DNA from: Roseburia sp.
GTDB lineage: Bacteria > Bacillota > Clostridia > Lachnospirales > Lachnospiraceae
Assembly (NCBI GenBank): GCA_017937095.1
Contig: JAGBEG010000007.1
Location: forward strand, 62,001 to 126,000
DNA length: 64,000 bases
Direction: 5' to 3'
This document shows, in pieces, positions 43,410 through 51,903 of this stretch. The notes beneath the pieces are model-generated. The model was not told the origin of the DNA and made no database searches. It saw nothing but the letters and a program-made list of their open reading frames with translations. Each line of letters opens with the position of its first letter. Position 1 is the first letter of the stretch. The position numbers were made by a program, and so were the translations under genes.

Positions 43410-43532
43410 GGCTTTGCAAATTGTTCTGAAACAATAACGGCTTTTGTGAAGCGGTGCTTTTTCGGGAAAATAGAGCTGTTACTGTGATGGCGTGGCTTTA
43501 GTGGTTTTTCTTAACTTAGGAGGTGTTTGTAT

Positions 43533-44006
43533 ATGGCTGACATTGAATTTATTAGATGTTCTGGGACAAATGAAGACTTTATCGAGAACTGTCAGTTATT
43601 AGATATGGATTTAGATAGGCGAGTAGGAAGAGTTATTAAGAGAGATAAATATAAACAGTATAATCAGCTTGATGAGATAAAAGAGGTTGTAGTTGTGTAT
43701 GTTGATGGAAAAGCCGCTGGTGCTGGAGCAATTAGAGAATATCAGTACGGTGATATCGACAATGCAACTGAATTGAAAAGAGTATTTGTCAGAGATGAAT
43801 TCCAAGGAAAAGGAATAGGGACCAAGCTGGTTCTTGAATTAATCGAGTGGGCGAAAGAACTAGGGTATAGGAAATTGATTCTTGAAACTGGAGAATTGCT
43901 ACAAGAATCGTGTCATGTATATCGAAAAGTAGGATTTAATAAAATGGATAATTATGGTCCTTATATTTCAATGCCAGAATCATTGTGTATGATGAAAGAA
44001 TTGTAA
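43533..44006 (+). CDS. GNAT-family N-acetyltransferase, AT-rich
   Basis: A 157-residue acetyltransferase; [41 protein letters not shown] shows the acetyl-CoA-binding Q/RxxGxG/A loop near residue 93. The ATG at 43533 has TAGGAGGTG 7 bases before. Its AT-rich composition contrasts with the previous two genes and matches the following C39-like fragment, suggesting that the two arrived together. Substrate unknown. Confidence 0.85.
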   Translation: MADIEFIRCSGTNEDFIENCQLLDMDLDRRVGRVIKRDKYKQYNQLDEIKEVVVVYVDGKAAGAGAIREYQYGDIDNATELKRVFVRDEFQGKGIGTKLVLELIEWAKELGYRKLILETGELLQESCHVYRKVGFNKMDNYGPYISMPESLCMMKEL

Positions 44007-44129
44007 CGGTTAACTTTGATTATGAATGCATAATGTTATAAAAATTGATTTTTTATCTATGTAAAGAACTCGACAGCTTCAAATTTGCAGAAGAGATGGC
44101 TAAAACAGAAAATTAATGGGGGTAAATAC

Positions 44130-44372
44130 ATGGAATTGATTATGCAACCTACTTTTTCAACGTGTGGACAAGCGTGTATTGCTATGATTACTGGAAAAAG
44201 TGTTGGAGAAGTAATGGAAGATATGAAAACGGATGGGACTACGAGCATAGGTCAACTGATAGAAATACGGGATTTTTATGATAATAAATATTATGATCCA
44301 GAGTTTGGTTTGATTGAGGGCGAATACACACATGGGAAAATTACATCATTTTTAGAAATATATGCCGAATAG
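44130..44372 (+). CDS. Short papain-like (C39-type) peptidase domain, probably truncated
   Basis: An 80-residue product whose MQPTFSTCGQACIAMITGKSVGEVMEDM segment matches the catalytic-cysteine helix of C39-like cysteine peptidases, with Cys in CGQAC near residue 12. The usual histidine and asparagine motifs (GxHxVV) of the second half are missing, and the frame ends after HGKITSFLEIYAE. It may be a fragment, or a small domain with another role. AT-rich like the upstream GNAT. The start ATG follows GGGGG. Confidence 0.55.
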   Translation: MELIMQPTFSTCGQACIAMITGKSVGEVMEDMKTDGTTSIGQLIEIRDFYDNKYYDPEFGLIEGEYTHGKITSFLEIYAE

Positions 44373-44488
44373 AAAAGTCTGTTTATACACATTTAATTGA
44401 GTATAATTTGCAACTCCGCGCATTTTGTGCTAGTATGTTTCATGATTATGTGCGCCCGCCGGCAGCAAGAAAGGTATGGTTTGGAGAT

Positions 44489-45478
44489 ATGAAATGGAAT
44501 AAGTATACGATAGAGACGACGACAGCGGCGGAGGATTACATGAGTGCAATGCTTGCCGACCTTGGCATTGAAGGCGTGGAAATCGAGGACAACATCCCGC
44601 TCTCCAAGGAGGATCAGGCGGATATGTTCATCGACTTTCTGCCGGAACTGCCGCCGGATGACGGCGTGAGCCATGTCAGCTTTTACCTTGAGGACAACGG
44701 GGAGGACTACACCGATCTGCTCAGACAGGTCAAGCTTGCGCTCGAGGATTTAAGAAAGATAGTGGACGTCGGCAGCGGCATCATTACCTCCGACCAGACG
44801 GAGGACTTGGACTGGATCAATAACTGGAAAAAGTTTTTCAGCTCATTCTATATCGAGGATATCTTAATCAAGCCGACCTGGGAGGAATTAAAGCCGGAAG
44901 ATGCGGACAAGTTCCTCATCGAGATCGATCCGGGCGTATCCTTCGGAACGGGAAAGCACGAGACGACACAGCTCTGCATCCGGCAGCTTTTAAAATACAT
45001 CCGCGGCAATGAGGATTATCAGCCGCAAAATAAAGCGCCGAAGGTGTTGGACGTCGGATGCGGCAGCGGTATTCTCTCGATCGTAGCGTTAAAGCTCGGC
45101 GCGTCCGCAGTCGTCGGGACAGATTTAGACCCGGACTGCATGACGTCCACGCGTGAAAATATGGAAGTGAACCATCTTAGCGAGGAACTTGGAACTTTTT
45201 ATGTCGGAAATCTGATTGACGATACGGCGCTTCAGGAGAAGGTCGGCACAGAGGAATACGATATCGTTGTGGCAAATATCCTTGCGGATGTGATCATTCC
45301 GATGGCTCCGGTGATTCCGGCGCGCCTGAAATCGGGCGGCTATTTCATCACCTCCGGCATCATTGACTTTAAGGAAAACGAGGTCAGAGACGCGATTGAG
45401 GCAGCAGGCTTAGAGATTGTGGAAAACAACCATCAGGGCGAGTGGGTCAATATCACAGCGCGGAAAGCAGCGAATTGA
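44489..45478 (+). CDS. prmA: Ribosomal protein L11 methyltransferase
   Basis: Trimethylates ribosomal protein L11 using SAM. The 329-residue protein has an N-terminal substrate-recognition domain (MKWNKYTIETTTAAEDYMSAMLADLGIEGVEIED) and a Rossmann domain with GTGKHETTQLCI, VLDVGCGSGILSIVALKLGA, and DIVVANILADVII, the PrmA NPPY-like motif region. The ATG at 44489 has GGAG closely upstream. It begins a run of translation-related genes and is 24 bases from rsmE, an arrangement common in Firmicutes. Confidence 0.95.
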   Translation: MKWNKYTIETTTAAEDYMSAMLADLGIEGVEIEDNIPLSKEDQADMFIDFLPELPPDDGVSHVSFYLEDNGEDYTDLLRQVKLALEDLRKIVDVGSGIITSDQTEDLDWINNWKKFFSSFYIEDILIKPTWEELKPEDADKFLIEIDPGVSFGTGKHETTQLCIRQLLKYIRGNEDYQPQNKAPKVLDVGCGSGILSIVALKLGASAVVGTDLDPDCMTSTRENMEVNHLSEELGTFYVGNLIDDTALQEKVGTEEYDIVVANILADVIIPMAPVIPARLKSGGYFITSGIIDFKENEVRDAIEAAGLEIVENNHQGEWVNITARKAAN

Positions 45479-45502
45479 AAAACGCGTCATGGAGGAGAAA
45501 CG

Positions 45503-46270
45503 ATGTATCAGTTTTTTGTGGAAGATACGCAGATTTCAAACGGCGTTGTGACAATCGAGAACGAGGACGTGAACCATATCAAAAACGTGCTCCGCATGAA
45601 GTGCGGTGAAAAGGTGCGTATCAGCAGCACTTCCGGTGAAAATTATTTCGGGGAGATCGACACGCTTGCCGACCGGATGGTGTTGGTGCGCATTCTGGAG
45701 GAATACGCCGCGGACACCGAGCTTCCCAACCGCATTTATCTGTTTCAGGGACTTCCCAAGAGCGATAAGTTAGAGCTTATCATCCAGAAAGCGGTCGAGC
45801 TTGGCGTATATGAAATCGTTCCGGTCGCGATGAAGAACTGTGTCGTAAAGCTGGACGAAAAAAAAGCGGCGGCAAAGCAGACGCGCTGGCAGGAAATTGC
45901 AAAGAGCGCGGCGAAGCAGTCCAAGCGCAGCATTATCCCCACCGTGCAAAAACCGGTGAGTTACCGGGAAGCGATAGAAGCGGCAGGCGCACTTGACGTG
46001 CGGCTTGTTCCCTATGAGAATGAGCGCGGCATGGCGGCGACAAAGGAGGCAATCGAGGCGGTTCGCCCGGGAGAGAGCATCGGCATTTTTATCGGACCGG
46101 AGGGCGGCTTTGCGGAGGAGGAGATTGCCCTTGCAATAGAGCATGGCATGCAGCCGATTTCCCTTGGCGGACGGATACTTCGGACGGAGACGGCGGGGCT
46201 TGCCACGCTCTCGATTCTGATGTATCATATCGAGAGCACCGGTGAGACAGACAGCGAATCAGGCAAATGA
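45503..46270 (+). CDS. rsmE: 16S rRNA (uracil-1498-N3) methyltransferase
   Basis: A SPOUT-class methyltransferase of 255 residues. The N-terminal PUA-like part (MYQFFVEDTQISNGVVTIENEDVNHIKNVLRMKCGEKV) precedes the knotted SAM-binding segment IGIFIGPEGGFAEEEI and SLGGRILRTETAGLATLSIL near the C-terminus. ATG at 45503 with GGAGGAG... upstream (ATGGAGGAGAAACG). Adjacent to prmA as usual. A 39-base minisatellite follows the stop codon. Confidence 0.95.
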   Translation: MYQFFVEDTQISNGVVTIENEDVNHIKNVLRMKCGEKVRISSTSGENYFGEIDTLADRMVLVRILEEYAADTELPNRIYLFQGLPKSDKLELIIQKAVELGVYEIVPVAMKNCVVKLDEKKAAAKQTRWQEIAKSAAKQSKRSIIPTVQKPVSYREAIEAAGALDVRLVPYENERGMAATKEAIEAVRPGESIGIFIGPEGGFAEEEIALAIEHGMQPISLGGRILRTETAGLATLSILMYHIESTGETDSESGK

Positions 46271-46312
46271 ACTGCCGGAAAAGCCGGAAATAAGCGAGAC
46301 ATCGAAACGCTA

Positions 46313-46441
46313 GGAAGACGCCGGGAAAAGAGCGAAGGCATCGAAACGCCGGGAAGACGCCGGAAAAAGAGCGAAGGCATCGAATCAAACGGAAGACGCC
46401 GGGAAAAGAGCGAAGACATCGAATCAAACGGAAGACGCCAG
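46313..46441. repeat. 39-base minisatellite after rsmE
   Basis: GGAAGACGCCGGGAAAAGAG followed by CGAAGGCATCGAAACGCCG recurs at 46313, 46352 and 46391, with a partial unit at 46430 and a degenerate one before 46313. The period is 39 bases, a multiple of three, so a frame stays open on both strands. The rest of the 46271-46509 gap holds nothing recognisable. Confidence 0.92.
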
Positions 46442-46509
46442 GCGATATAAGGGCATGAAACAAGCACGACATGCGTAGAACAACGGAAAGGCATGGAAAT
46501 AAAAAAATC

Positions 46510-47664
46510 ATGGAAGCATATCTGGACAATTCTGCGACCACGCGCTGCAGTGAGCGCGCGAAAAACCTTATGGTGCAGATACTGACGGAGGATTTTGGTA
46601 ATCCGTCCTCCCTGCATAACAAGGGAAAGGAAGCGGAGGACTATATCAAAGAGGCGAAGAGCCGTATTGCAAAGACCTTAAAGGCGGACGAGAAAGAGAT
46701 TGTGTTCACCTCCGGCGGTACGGAGTCGAACAATCTGGCGTTACTCGGCGCGGCGCTTGCCAACAAGCGGCAGGGAATGCACATCATCACGACGGAGATT
46801 GAGCACGCGTCCGTCCATGCGCCGCTTGCTTATCTTAAGGAGCTGGGTTTTGAGATTACCTGCCTTGGCGTGGACGCAGACGGTATTATCTCGCTTGAGG
46901 AGCTTCGGGATGCGGTGCGCGAGGACACGATACTCGTATCTATAATGATGGTAAATAACGAAATCGGTGCGGTTGAACCGATAGAAGAGGCGGCGCGCAT
47001 CATCAAAGAAAAGAATCCGAATACCCTGTTCCATGTAGATGCGATTCAGGCATATGGAAAATTCCATATCTATCCCAAGCGGTGGGGAATCGATTTATTA
47101 TCCGTGAGCGGTCATAAGATACACGCGCCCAAGGGGACAGGCTTTCTCTATATCCGGGATAAGGTAAAGGTAAAGCCGATCATCTACGGCGGCGGACAGC
47201 AGAAGGGGATGCGTTCCGGCACGGAAAATGTACCGGGAGTGGCGGCGCTCGGCGAGGCAGCCGCAGAAATTTATGAGGATTTCGATGTGAAGGTTGCGCA
47301 TATGTATACCTTAAAAGAGCGCTTCATAGCGCGCGTGACACAGATTCCCGGTGTGACGGTAAACGGCAGGACGGGACGCGATTCGGCGCCGCAGATCGTG
47401 AGCATCACCATCGACGATGTGCGGAGTGAAGTCATGCTGCATTCTCTGGAAGAGCAAGGAATCTATGTGTCGGCGGGAAGCGCCTGTTCGTCGAATAAGC
47501 CTGCGCCAAGCCGTACCTTACAGGGCATCGGGCTTCCTGCAAAGAAGCTTGAATCCACGATCCGCATCAGCTTTAGCGTCTATACGACGGAGGAAGAAGT
47601 GGATTATGCGGTGGAGAAGATGAAGGAAATCATACCGTTCCGCCGGAAATTTACCAGAAAATAA
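46510..47664 (+). CDS. Cysteine desulfurase (NifS/IscS-like), ThiI-linked
   Basis: PLP enzyme that removes sulfur from cysteine. The 384 residues include YLDNSATTRCSERA at the start, VFTSGGTESNNLALLG, HVDAIQAYGKF, the PLP lysine in SVSGHKIHAPKGTGFLY near residue 201, and the catalytic cysteine loop SAGSACSSNKPAPSRTL near residue 323. The gene sits directly before thiI, like the dedicated sulfur donor of tRNA 4-thiouridine synthesis in Bacillus (NifZ), so that role is likely. The ATG at 46510 has only a weak site (TGGAAAT); an ATG at 46471 is in frame. Confidence 0.92.
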   Translation: MEAYLDNSATTRCSERAKNLMVQILTEDFGNPSSLHNKGKEAEDYIKEAKSRIAKTLKADEKEIVFTSGGTESNNLALLGAALANKRQGMHIITTEIEHASVHAPLAYLKELGFEITCLGVDADGIISLEELRDAVREDTILVSIMMVNNEIGAVEPIEEAARIIKEKNPNTLFHVDAIQAYGKFHIYPKRWGIDLLSVSGHKIHAPKGTGFLYIRDKVKVKPIIYGGGQQKGMRSGTENVPGVAALGEAAAEIYEDFDVKVAHMYTLKERFIARVTQIPGVTVNGRTGRDSAPQIVSITIDDVRSEVMLHSLEEQGIYVSAGSACSSNKPAPSRTLQGIGLPAKKLESTIRISFSVYTTEEEVDYAVEKMKEIIPFRRKFTRK

Positions 47665-47724
47665 ATCGCACAGACCATATATTAAAGTCTGTGCGATTTG
47701 AAGAATGCAAAAGCAGCATTCTTC
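47663..47724 (+). promoter_or_regulatory. Two consecutive hairpins between the desulfurase gene and thiI
   Basis: AAATCGCACAGAC/GTCTGTGCGATTT is a perfect 13-pair stem overlapping the upstream stop codon, followed at once by GAAGAATGC/GCATTCTTC. There is no T-run, so these are processing or stability structures instead of terminators. Confidence 0.75.
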
Positions 47725-47746
47725 CCACGTTATGAAAGGATGATAT

Positions 47747-48928
47747 ATGTACAAATCATTTTTAATAAAATATGCGGAAATCGCAATCAAAGGAAAGAAC
47801 CGTTATTTATTTGAGGATGCGCTGGTGAGCCAGATCAATCACGCGTTAAAGAAGGTGGACGGCAGTTTCCATGTGCGCAAGGAACAGGGACGAATCTATG
47901 TGGACACGGACGGGGAATATGATTATGACGAGACGATCGAGGCGTTGAAATGCGTCTTTGGCATTGTCGGCATCTGTCCGGTCATCCTTGTGGAAGACGA
48001 GGGCTTTGATAAGCTCTGCGAGGATGTTATTGCGCACATCAAGCAGGAGTACCCGGATAAGCATTTTACGTTCAAGGTGGATGCGAGACGTGCCAGAAAG
48101 AATTATCCGTTAGAGTCCATGGAGATCAACGCCAAGGTGGGGGAGCGCATTCTTGACGCATTCCCCGAGACGCGCGTGGATGTGCATCATCCGGAAGTGA
48201 TGATTCACATTGAGATTCGCAGCCAGATCAATATCTATTCGAGGATTATTCCGGGACCGGGCGGTATGCCGGTGGGGACGAACGGCAAGGCGATGCTGCT
48301 CTTGTCCGGCGGAATCGACAGCCCGGTGGCAGGCTATATGATCGCAAAGCGCGGCGTGACGATCGACGCGACGTATTTTCATGCGCCGCCTTACACATCG
48401 GAGCGCGCAAAGCAGAAGGTCGTTGACCTCGCGAAGATTGTTGCGAAGTATGCGGGACCGATCAATCTCCATGTCGTGAACTTTACGGATATCCAGCTCT
48501 ATATCTACGAGCAGTGTCCGCATGAGGAGCTTACGATTATCATGCGCCGCTATATGATGAAGCTCGCGGAGCATTTTGCGAAGGAAAATAAGTGTCTTGG
48601 ATTGATTACAGGTGAGAGCATCGGACAGGTGGCAAGCCAGACGATGCAGTCCCTTGCGGCGACAAATGAAGTGTGTACGATGCCGGTCTACCGTCCGCTG
48701 ATTGGCTTTGACAAGCAGGAAATCGTAGAGGTGTCCGAGAAGATTGACGCTTACGAGACGTCCATTCTGCCCTATGAGGACTGTTGTACGATCTTTGTGG
48801 CAAAGCATCCGGTGACGAAGCCGAGCCTTAACGTTATCCACAATGATGAGAAGAAACTGTCCGAGAAAATCGACGCGTTGATGCAGGAGGCAATCGACAC
48901 GGTAGAGGTGATCCATATCGAAGCGTAA
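47747..48928 (+). CDS. thiI: tRNA 4-thiouridine synthetase
   Basis: Adenylates U8 of tRNA and transfers sulfur to give s4U. The 393-residue protein has an N-terminal ferredoxin-like/THUMP region (about 1-165) and a PP-loop ATPase domain with LLLSGGIDSPVAGYMIAKRG near residue 184. The C-terminal rhodanese domain of the E. coli enzyme is absent, as is normal in Firmicutes; YEDCCTIFVAKHPVTKPSL provides conserved cysteines. It works with the desulfurase encoded 82 bases upstream. Confidence 0.95.
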   Translation: MYKSFLIKYAEIAIKGKNRYLFEDALVSQINHALKKVDGSFHVRKEQGRIYVDTDGEYDYDETIEALKCVFGIVGICPVILVEDEGFDKLCEDVIAHIKQEYPDKHFTFKVDARRARKNYPLESMEINAKVGERILDAFPETRVDVHHPEVMIHIEIRSQINIYSRIIPGPGGMPVGTNGKAMLLLSGGIDSPVAGYMIAKRGVTIDATYFHAPPYTSERAKQKVVDLAKIVAKYAGPINLHVVNFTDIQLYIYEQCPHEELTIIMRRYMMKLAEHFAKENKCLGLITGESIGQVASQTMQSLAATNEVCTMPVYRPLIGFDKQEIVEVSEKIDAYETSILPYEDCCTIFVAKHPVTKPSLNVIHNDEKKLSEKIDALMQEAIDTVEVIHIEA

Positions 48929-48931
48929 AAT

Positions 48932-49092
48932 AGAATCCGGCTCTGCCGGATTCTCCGCGCCCGAGCGGTGCCGTTTACGGCTATCTACAACTCCGCGAGG
49001 TGCGCATCCTGCCCGGCAGGGCTTTTTGCTCTATAGGAATCAACACTTTCACACTTCACAGCAACGCGGTATTTCCTATAGAGCAAAAAAAA
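48932..49092 (-). repeat. Dispersed repeat element, full-length copy B
   Basis: Read on the minus strand this has the same module order as copy A at 14059: core TTTTTGCTCTATAGGAA/TTCCTATAGAGCAAAAA (49023-49089), GCCCTGCCGGGC, GCGCACCTCGCGGA, TAGCCGTAAACGGCA, and the end hairpin AGAATCCGG/CCGGATTCT. It follows thiI by 3 bases and abuts the terminator of the HPr-like gene. Confidence 0.9.
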
Positions 49093-49116
49093 GCCGCAGG
49101 ATAATTCCTGCGGCTT
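49085..49116 (-). terminator. Terminator of the HPr-like gene
   Basis: On the minus strand AAGCCGCAGG pairs with CCTGCGGCTT and is followed by eight T residues, which are also the edge of repeat copy B. Confidence 0.9.
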
Positions 49117-49138
49117 GTGCCCCTGAGTGCGAATACGA

Positions 49139-49369
49139 CTAGATGAGGTATGGCTTTAATGTCTCCATAACCTCGTCCATGTTATTCTCAGCGTGAATAG
49201 CAAGGTCGATTGGTTTGGATAAATCTAAACTGAAGATACCCATGATAGACTTTGCGTCGATGACGTATCTGCCAGAGATTAAGTCAAAATCATACTCATA
49301 CTGTGTAATCGCATTGACGAAGGATTTAACCTTGTCGATGGAGTTAAGGGAAATCTGTACTGTTTTCAT
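49139..49369 (-). CDS. HPr-like protein lacking the phosphocarrier histidine
   Basis: A 76-residue protein with the HPr fold pattern. The regulatory-serine region is intact (RYVIDAKSIMGIFSLDLS, matching the KSIMG-V/I-MSL motif around Ser46). The N-terminal GIHARPA motif with His15 is absent: the segment reads SLNSIDKVKSFVNAI. It therefore cannot pass phosphate in a PTS but could act like Crh as a Ser-phosphorylated regulator, or have a separate role. Good ribosome site AAGGAGG, own promoter and terminator. Confidence 0.85.
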   Translation of the reverse strand: MKTVQISLNSIDKVKSFVNAITQYEYDFDLISGRYVIDAKSIMGIFSLDLSKPIDLAIHAENNMDEVMETLKPYLI

Positions 49370-49410
49370 GATAAAAAACCTCCTTAAGATTAACTGTTTC
49401 AGATAGCTTT

Positions 49411-49439
49411 ATAGTAATAGTTTTTTTTGGAAAAGTCAA
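49411..49439 (-). promoter_or_regulatory. Promoter of the HPr-like gene
   Basis: On the minus strand TTGACT (49439-49434) and TACTAT (49416-49411) are spaced 17 bases. Confidence 0.75.
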
Positions 49440-49475
49440 CACAAAAAGCAGGGAAACATAAGAAAGCGAGAAAAA

Positions 49476-50783
49476 ATGAAGAAAGCGGCACTGCATAATT
49501 TAGGATGTAAAGTAAATGCATATGAGACGGAAGCGATGCAGCAGATATTAGAAGAGGCGGGGTATCAGATCGTACCGTTTACGGAAGCGGCGGATGTTTA
49601 TGTCATCAATACCTGTTCCGTCACCAATATGGCGGACCGCAAATCCAGACAGATGCTGCACCGTGCAAGAAAGCTGAATCCGGCGGCAATCGTGGTCGGC
49701 GCGGGGTGCTATGTGCAGACGAAGGAGGCGCAGGCGCTTGTCGACGAGGCGATTGATATTGTGATTGGAAATAACAAAAAGCATGAGCTCGTGAAGCTTT
49801 TGGAGGAATACGAAAAAAGCCATACAAAAACGAAGAGCATTGCGGACATCAATCATGAGAAACAGGAATACGAAGAACTGTCGCTTGCGAGAACGGCGGA
49901 GCACACGAGAGCCTTCATCAAGGTGCAGGACGGCTGCAACCAGTTCTGTACCTACTGTATCATACCGTTTGCCAGAGGGCGCGTCAGAAGCCGCGCGGCG
50001 TCGGATGTGGTCGCGGAAGTAGAGCGCCTTGCCGCGTGCGGCTACAGGGAGGTCGTACTAACCGGAATCCATCTAAGCTCTTATGGAATCGATACGGGAG
50101 ACAACCTTCTGCATCTGATAGAGCTGGTGCATGGGGTGGAGGGAATCAGACGCATCCGGCTTGGAAGTCTGGAACCAAGGATTGTCACGGAGGAGTTTGT
50201 AAAACGCCTCTCCTCGCTGGAGAAGATCTGTCCGCATTTTCATTTGTCTTTGCAGAGCGGCTGTGATTCTGTGCTTGCCCGCATGAACCGGCGCTATGAC
50301 ACCGCGGAATACGAGGAGGGCTGTAAGCTTTTGCGCAAATATTTCGCGCATCCGGCGATTACGACCGACGTTATTGTAGGGTTTCCGGGGGAGACAGAGG
50401 AAGAATTTGAGACTACAAGGGCTTACCTTGAAAAGATTCATTTTTATGAGATGCACATTTTTAAATATTCAAAGCGGGAGGGCACAAAGGCGGCGGTGAT
50501 GCCGGCGCAGGTGCAAGAGAGCGTCAAGACAGAGCGCAGTGCGATTCTGCTCTCGGCGGAAAAGAAAATGTCCCGGCAATTCAGGGAGTACTATCTTAAC
50601 AGAGAAGTGACAGCGCTCATGGAGGAAATATTTGTCTTAAACGGCAGGACATATTTCACAGGATATACGAAAGAATATGTAAAAGTGGCGGTGGAGACGG
50701 CGGAGGATCTGACGAACCGCTTTGTGACGGGAATTTTGAAGGAGCAATTAACAGAAGACGTTTATCTTTTGGTTGAATTTTAG
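49476..50783 (+). CDS. mtaB: tRNA t6A37 methylthiotransferase MtaB
   Basis: A radical-SAM enzyme that adds a methylthio group to N6-threonylcarbamoyladenosine at tRNA position 37. The 435 residues contain the UPF0004 domain with cluster cysteines (LGCKVNAYE, NTCSVTNMADRKSRQ, GCYVQ), the radical-SAM motif CNQFCTYCIIPFARGRVRS near residue 148, and a short C-terminal TRAM domain (EVTALMEEIFVLNGRTYFTGYTKEYVKV). The ADRKSRQ and ARGRVRS details favour MtaB over MiaB and RimO. No strong promoter is visible in the gap to the divergent HPr-like gene. Confidence 0.95.
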   Translation: MKKAALHNLGCKVNAYETEAMQQILEEAGYQIVPFTEAADVYVINTCSVTNMADRKSRQMLHRARKLNPAAIVVGAGCYVQTKEAQALVDEAIDIVIGNNKKHELVKLLEEYEKSHTKTKSIADINHEKQEYEELSLARTAEHTRAFIKVQDGCNQFCTYCIIPFARGRVRSRAASDVVAEVERLAACGYREVVLTGIHLSSYGIDTGDNLLHLIELVHGVEGIRRIRLGSLEPRIVTEEFVKRLSSLEKICPHFHLSLQSGCDSVLARMNRRYDTAEYEEGCKLLRKYFAHPAITTDVIVGFPGETEEEFETTRAYLEKIHFYEMHIFKYSKREGTKAAVMPAQVQESVKTERSAILLSAEKKMSRQFREYYLNREVTALMEEIFVLNGRTYFTGYTKEYVKVAVETAEDLTNRFVTGILKEQLTEDVYLLVEF

Positions 50784-50801
50784 GACAAACTATATTAGAA
50801 T
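50773..50801 (+). promoter_or_regulatory. Promoter of the ireB-ruvX-yrzB unit
   Basis: TTGAAT at 50773 and TAGAAT at 50796, 17 bases apart, overlapping the mtaB stop codon. The leader contains the pair GACAGGA/TCCTGTC (about 50821-50854). Confidence 0.6.
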
Positions 50802-50879
50802 AAAAACAGCAATGCTTTTTTGACAGGAGAGCCGTGTGAGAAACTTTTCCTGTCGGGCAGGTATAAGGGCGTGACAAAT

Positions 50880-51143
50880 ATGCAGGATATCAATAACACA
50901 CAATATTTTAGAGTGGAAAAGGAACCGGAGCTTAAGGTGAGCGACGTGCTCACGATTGTTTATCGTGCGCTCACTGAGAAGGGCTACAACCCGGTGAATC
51001 AGATTGTTGGATATATTATGTCGGGAGATCCTACTTATATCACCAGTCATAATAATGCAAGAAGCCTGATTATGAAAGTAGAGCGTGACGAACTGGTAGA
51101 GGAAGTTTTAAAGGCTTACATCAAAAACAATAACTGGGAATAA
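50880..51143 (+). CDS. ireB: IreB-family regulatory phosphoprotein
   Basis: An 87-residue DUF965 protein. In enterococci IreB is phosphorylated by the Ser/Thr kinase IreK and affects cephalosporin resistance. [59 protein letters not shown] is closely conserved, including the N-terminal Thr. Two bases separate it from ruvX, the common Firmicutes order. The ATG at 50880 was preferred to an upstream in-frame codon at 50820. Confidence 0.92.
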   Translation: MQDINNTQYFRVEKEPELKVSDVLTIVYRALTEKGYNPVNQIVGYIMSGDPTYITSHNNARSLIMKVERDELVEEVLKAYIKNNNWE

Positions 51144-51145
51144 TT

Positions 51146-51574
51146 ATGCGGGTATTAGGATTGGATTTCGGCTCTAAGACTGTCGGTGTGGCGGTCAGCG
51201 ATGAGCTTATGATGACGGCGCAGGGACTGGAGATTATCAGAAGGCAGTCCCCTAATAAACTGCGTCAGTCTTTGGCGAGAATCGAACAGATCATAGAAGA
51301 ATATCATGTGGAGCGCATTGTGCTGGGTTATCCGAAGAACATGAATAACACAGAGGGAGAGCGTTGCGAGAAGACAAAGGAGTTTAAGGAGATGCTGGAA
51401 CGCCGTACGGGTCTTACAGTCGTTTTGTGGGATGAACGACTTACAACCGTAGCGGCAGACCGCCTTATGATGGAGACCGGGGTGCGCAGGGAGAACCGGA
51501 AACAGTACGTGGATGAGATCGCGGCGGTATTTATACTGCAGGGCTATCTGGATTCCCTGGCATTTCAGAAGTAA
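51146..51574 (+). CDS. ruvX: YqgF/RuvX-type pre-16S rRNA nuclease or Holliday junction resolvase
   Basis: A 142-residue RNase H-fold protein: [16 protein letters not shown] at the start with the first catalytic Asp, [23 protein letters not shown], and [15 protein letters not shown] near residue 100 with D and E. In E. coli and Bacillus the enzyme matures 16S rRNA 5' ends; some homologues are described as Holliday junction resolvases. It lies between ireB and yrzB. Confidence 0.94.
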   Translation: MRVLGLDFGSKTVGVAVSDELMMTAQGLEIIRRQSPNKLRQSLARIEQIIEEYHVERIVLGYPKNMNNTEGERCEKTKEFKEMLERRTGLTVVLWDERLTTVAADRLMMETGVRRENRKQYVDEIAAVFILQGYLDSLAFQK

Positions 51575-51588
51575 GAAATGGAGAATAT

Positions 51589-51846
51589 ATGGAGAAAGTG
51601 AAATTTATCGATCCTGACACACAAGAGGAAATCGAATTTTTTGTGGTGGAAGAAACGAAGGTAAACGGCACGCGATACCTTTTTGTGACAGAGGAGGAAG
51701 AGGACGACTGTGACGCTTATATCTTAAGAGAGGTGGAAGCAGGAGACGAGGACGTCGTCTACGAGATGGTGGAGGACGACACGGAGCTTGCCGCAGTCGG
51801 GAAAGTATTTGCCGAGCTGATCGAGGATGCGGATATCGAGTTTTGA
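51589..51846 (+). CDS. DUF1292 (YrzB-like) acidic protein
   Basis: An 85-residue very acidic protein: KVKFIDPDTQEEIEFFVVEETKVNGTRYLFVTEEEEDDCDAYILREV is the DUF1292 pattern. It is widespread in Firmicutes after ruvX, with no settled function. The ATG at 51589 is 15 bases after the ruvX stop. A 17-base tandem array follows. Confidence 0.88.
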   Translation: MEKVKFIDPDTQEEIEFFVVEETKVNGTRYLFVTEEEEDDCDAYILREVEAGDEDVVYEMVEDDTELAAVGKVFAELIEDADIEF

Positions 51847-51903
51847 GAAGCACGGGCGCAGGAGGAATACGGCACAAAAGCGAGATCCGGTTAAGAGAGA
51901 AAT

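Noticed and set aside
46313-46441. Possible CRISPR array
   Set aside because: The 39-base units are directly joined with no unique spacers, and no cas genes are present. The 17-base array at 51904 is rejected for the same reason.
46089-46622. Long minus-strand frame of 177 residues with a regular 13-residue repeat
   Set aside because: It is produced by the stop-free 39-base minisatellite and otherwise runs antisense through rsmE and the desulfurase gene, with no ribosome site.
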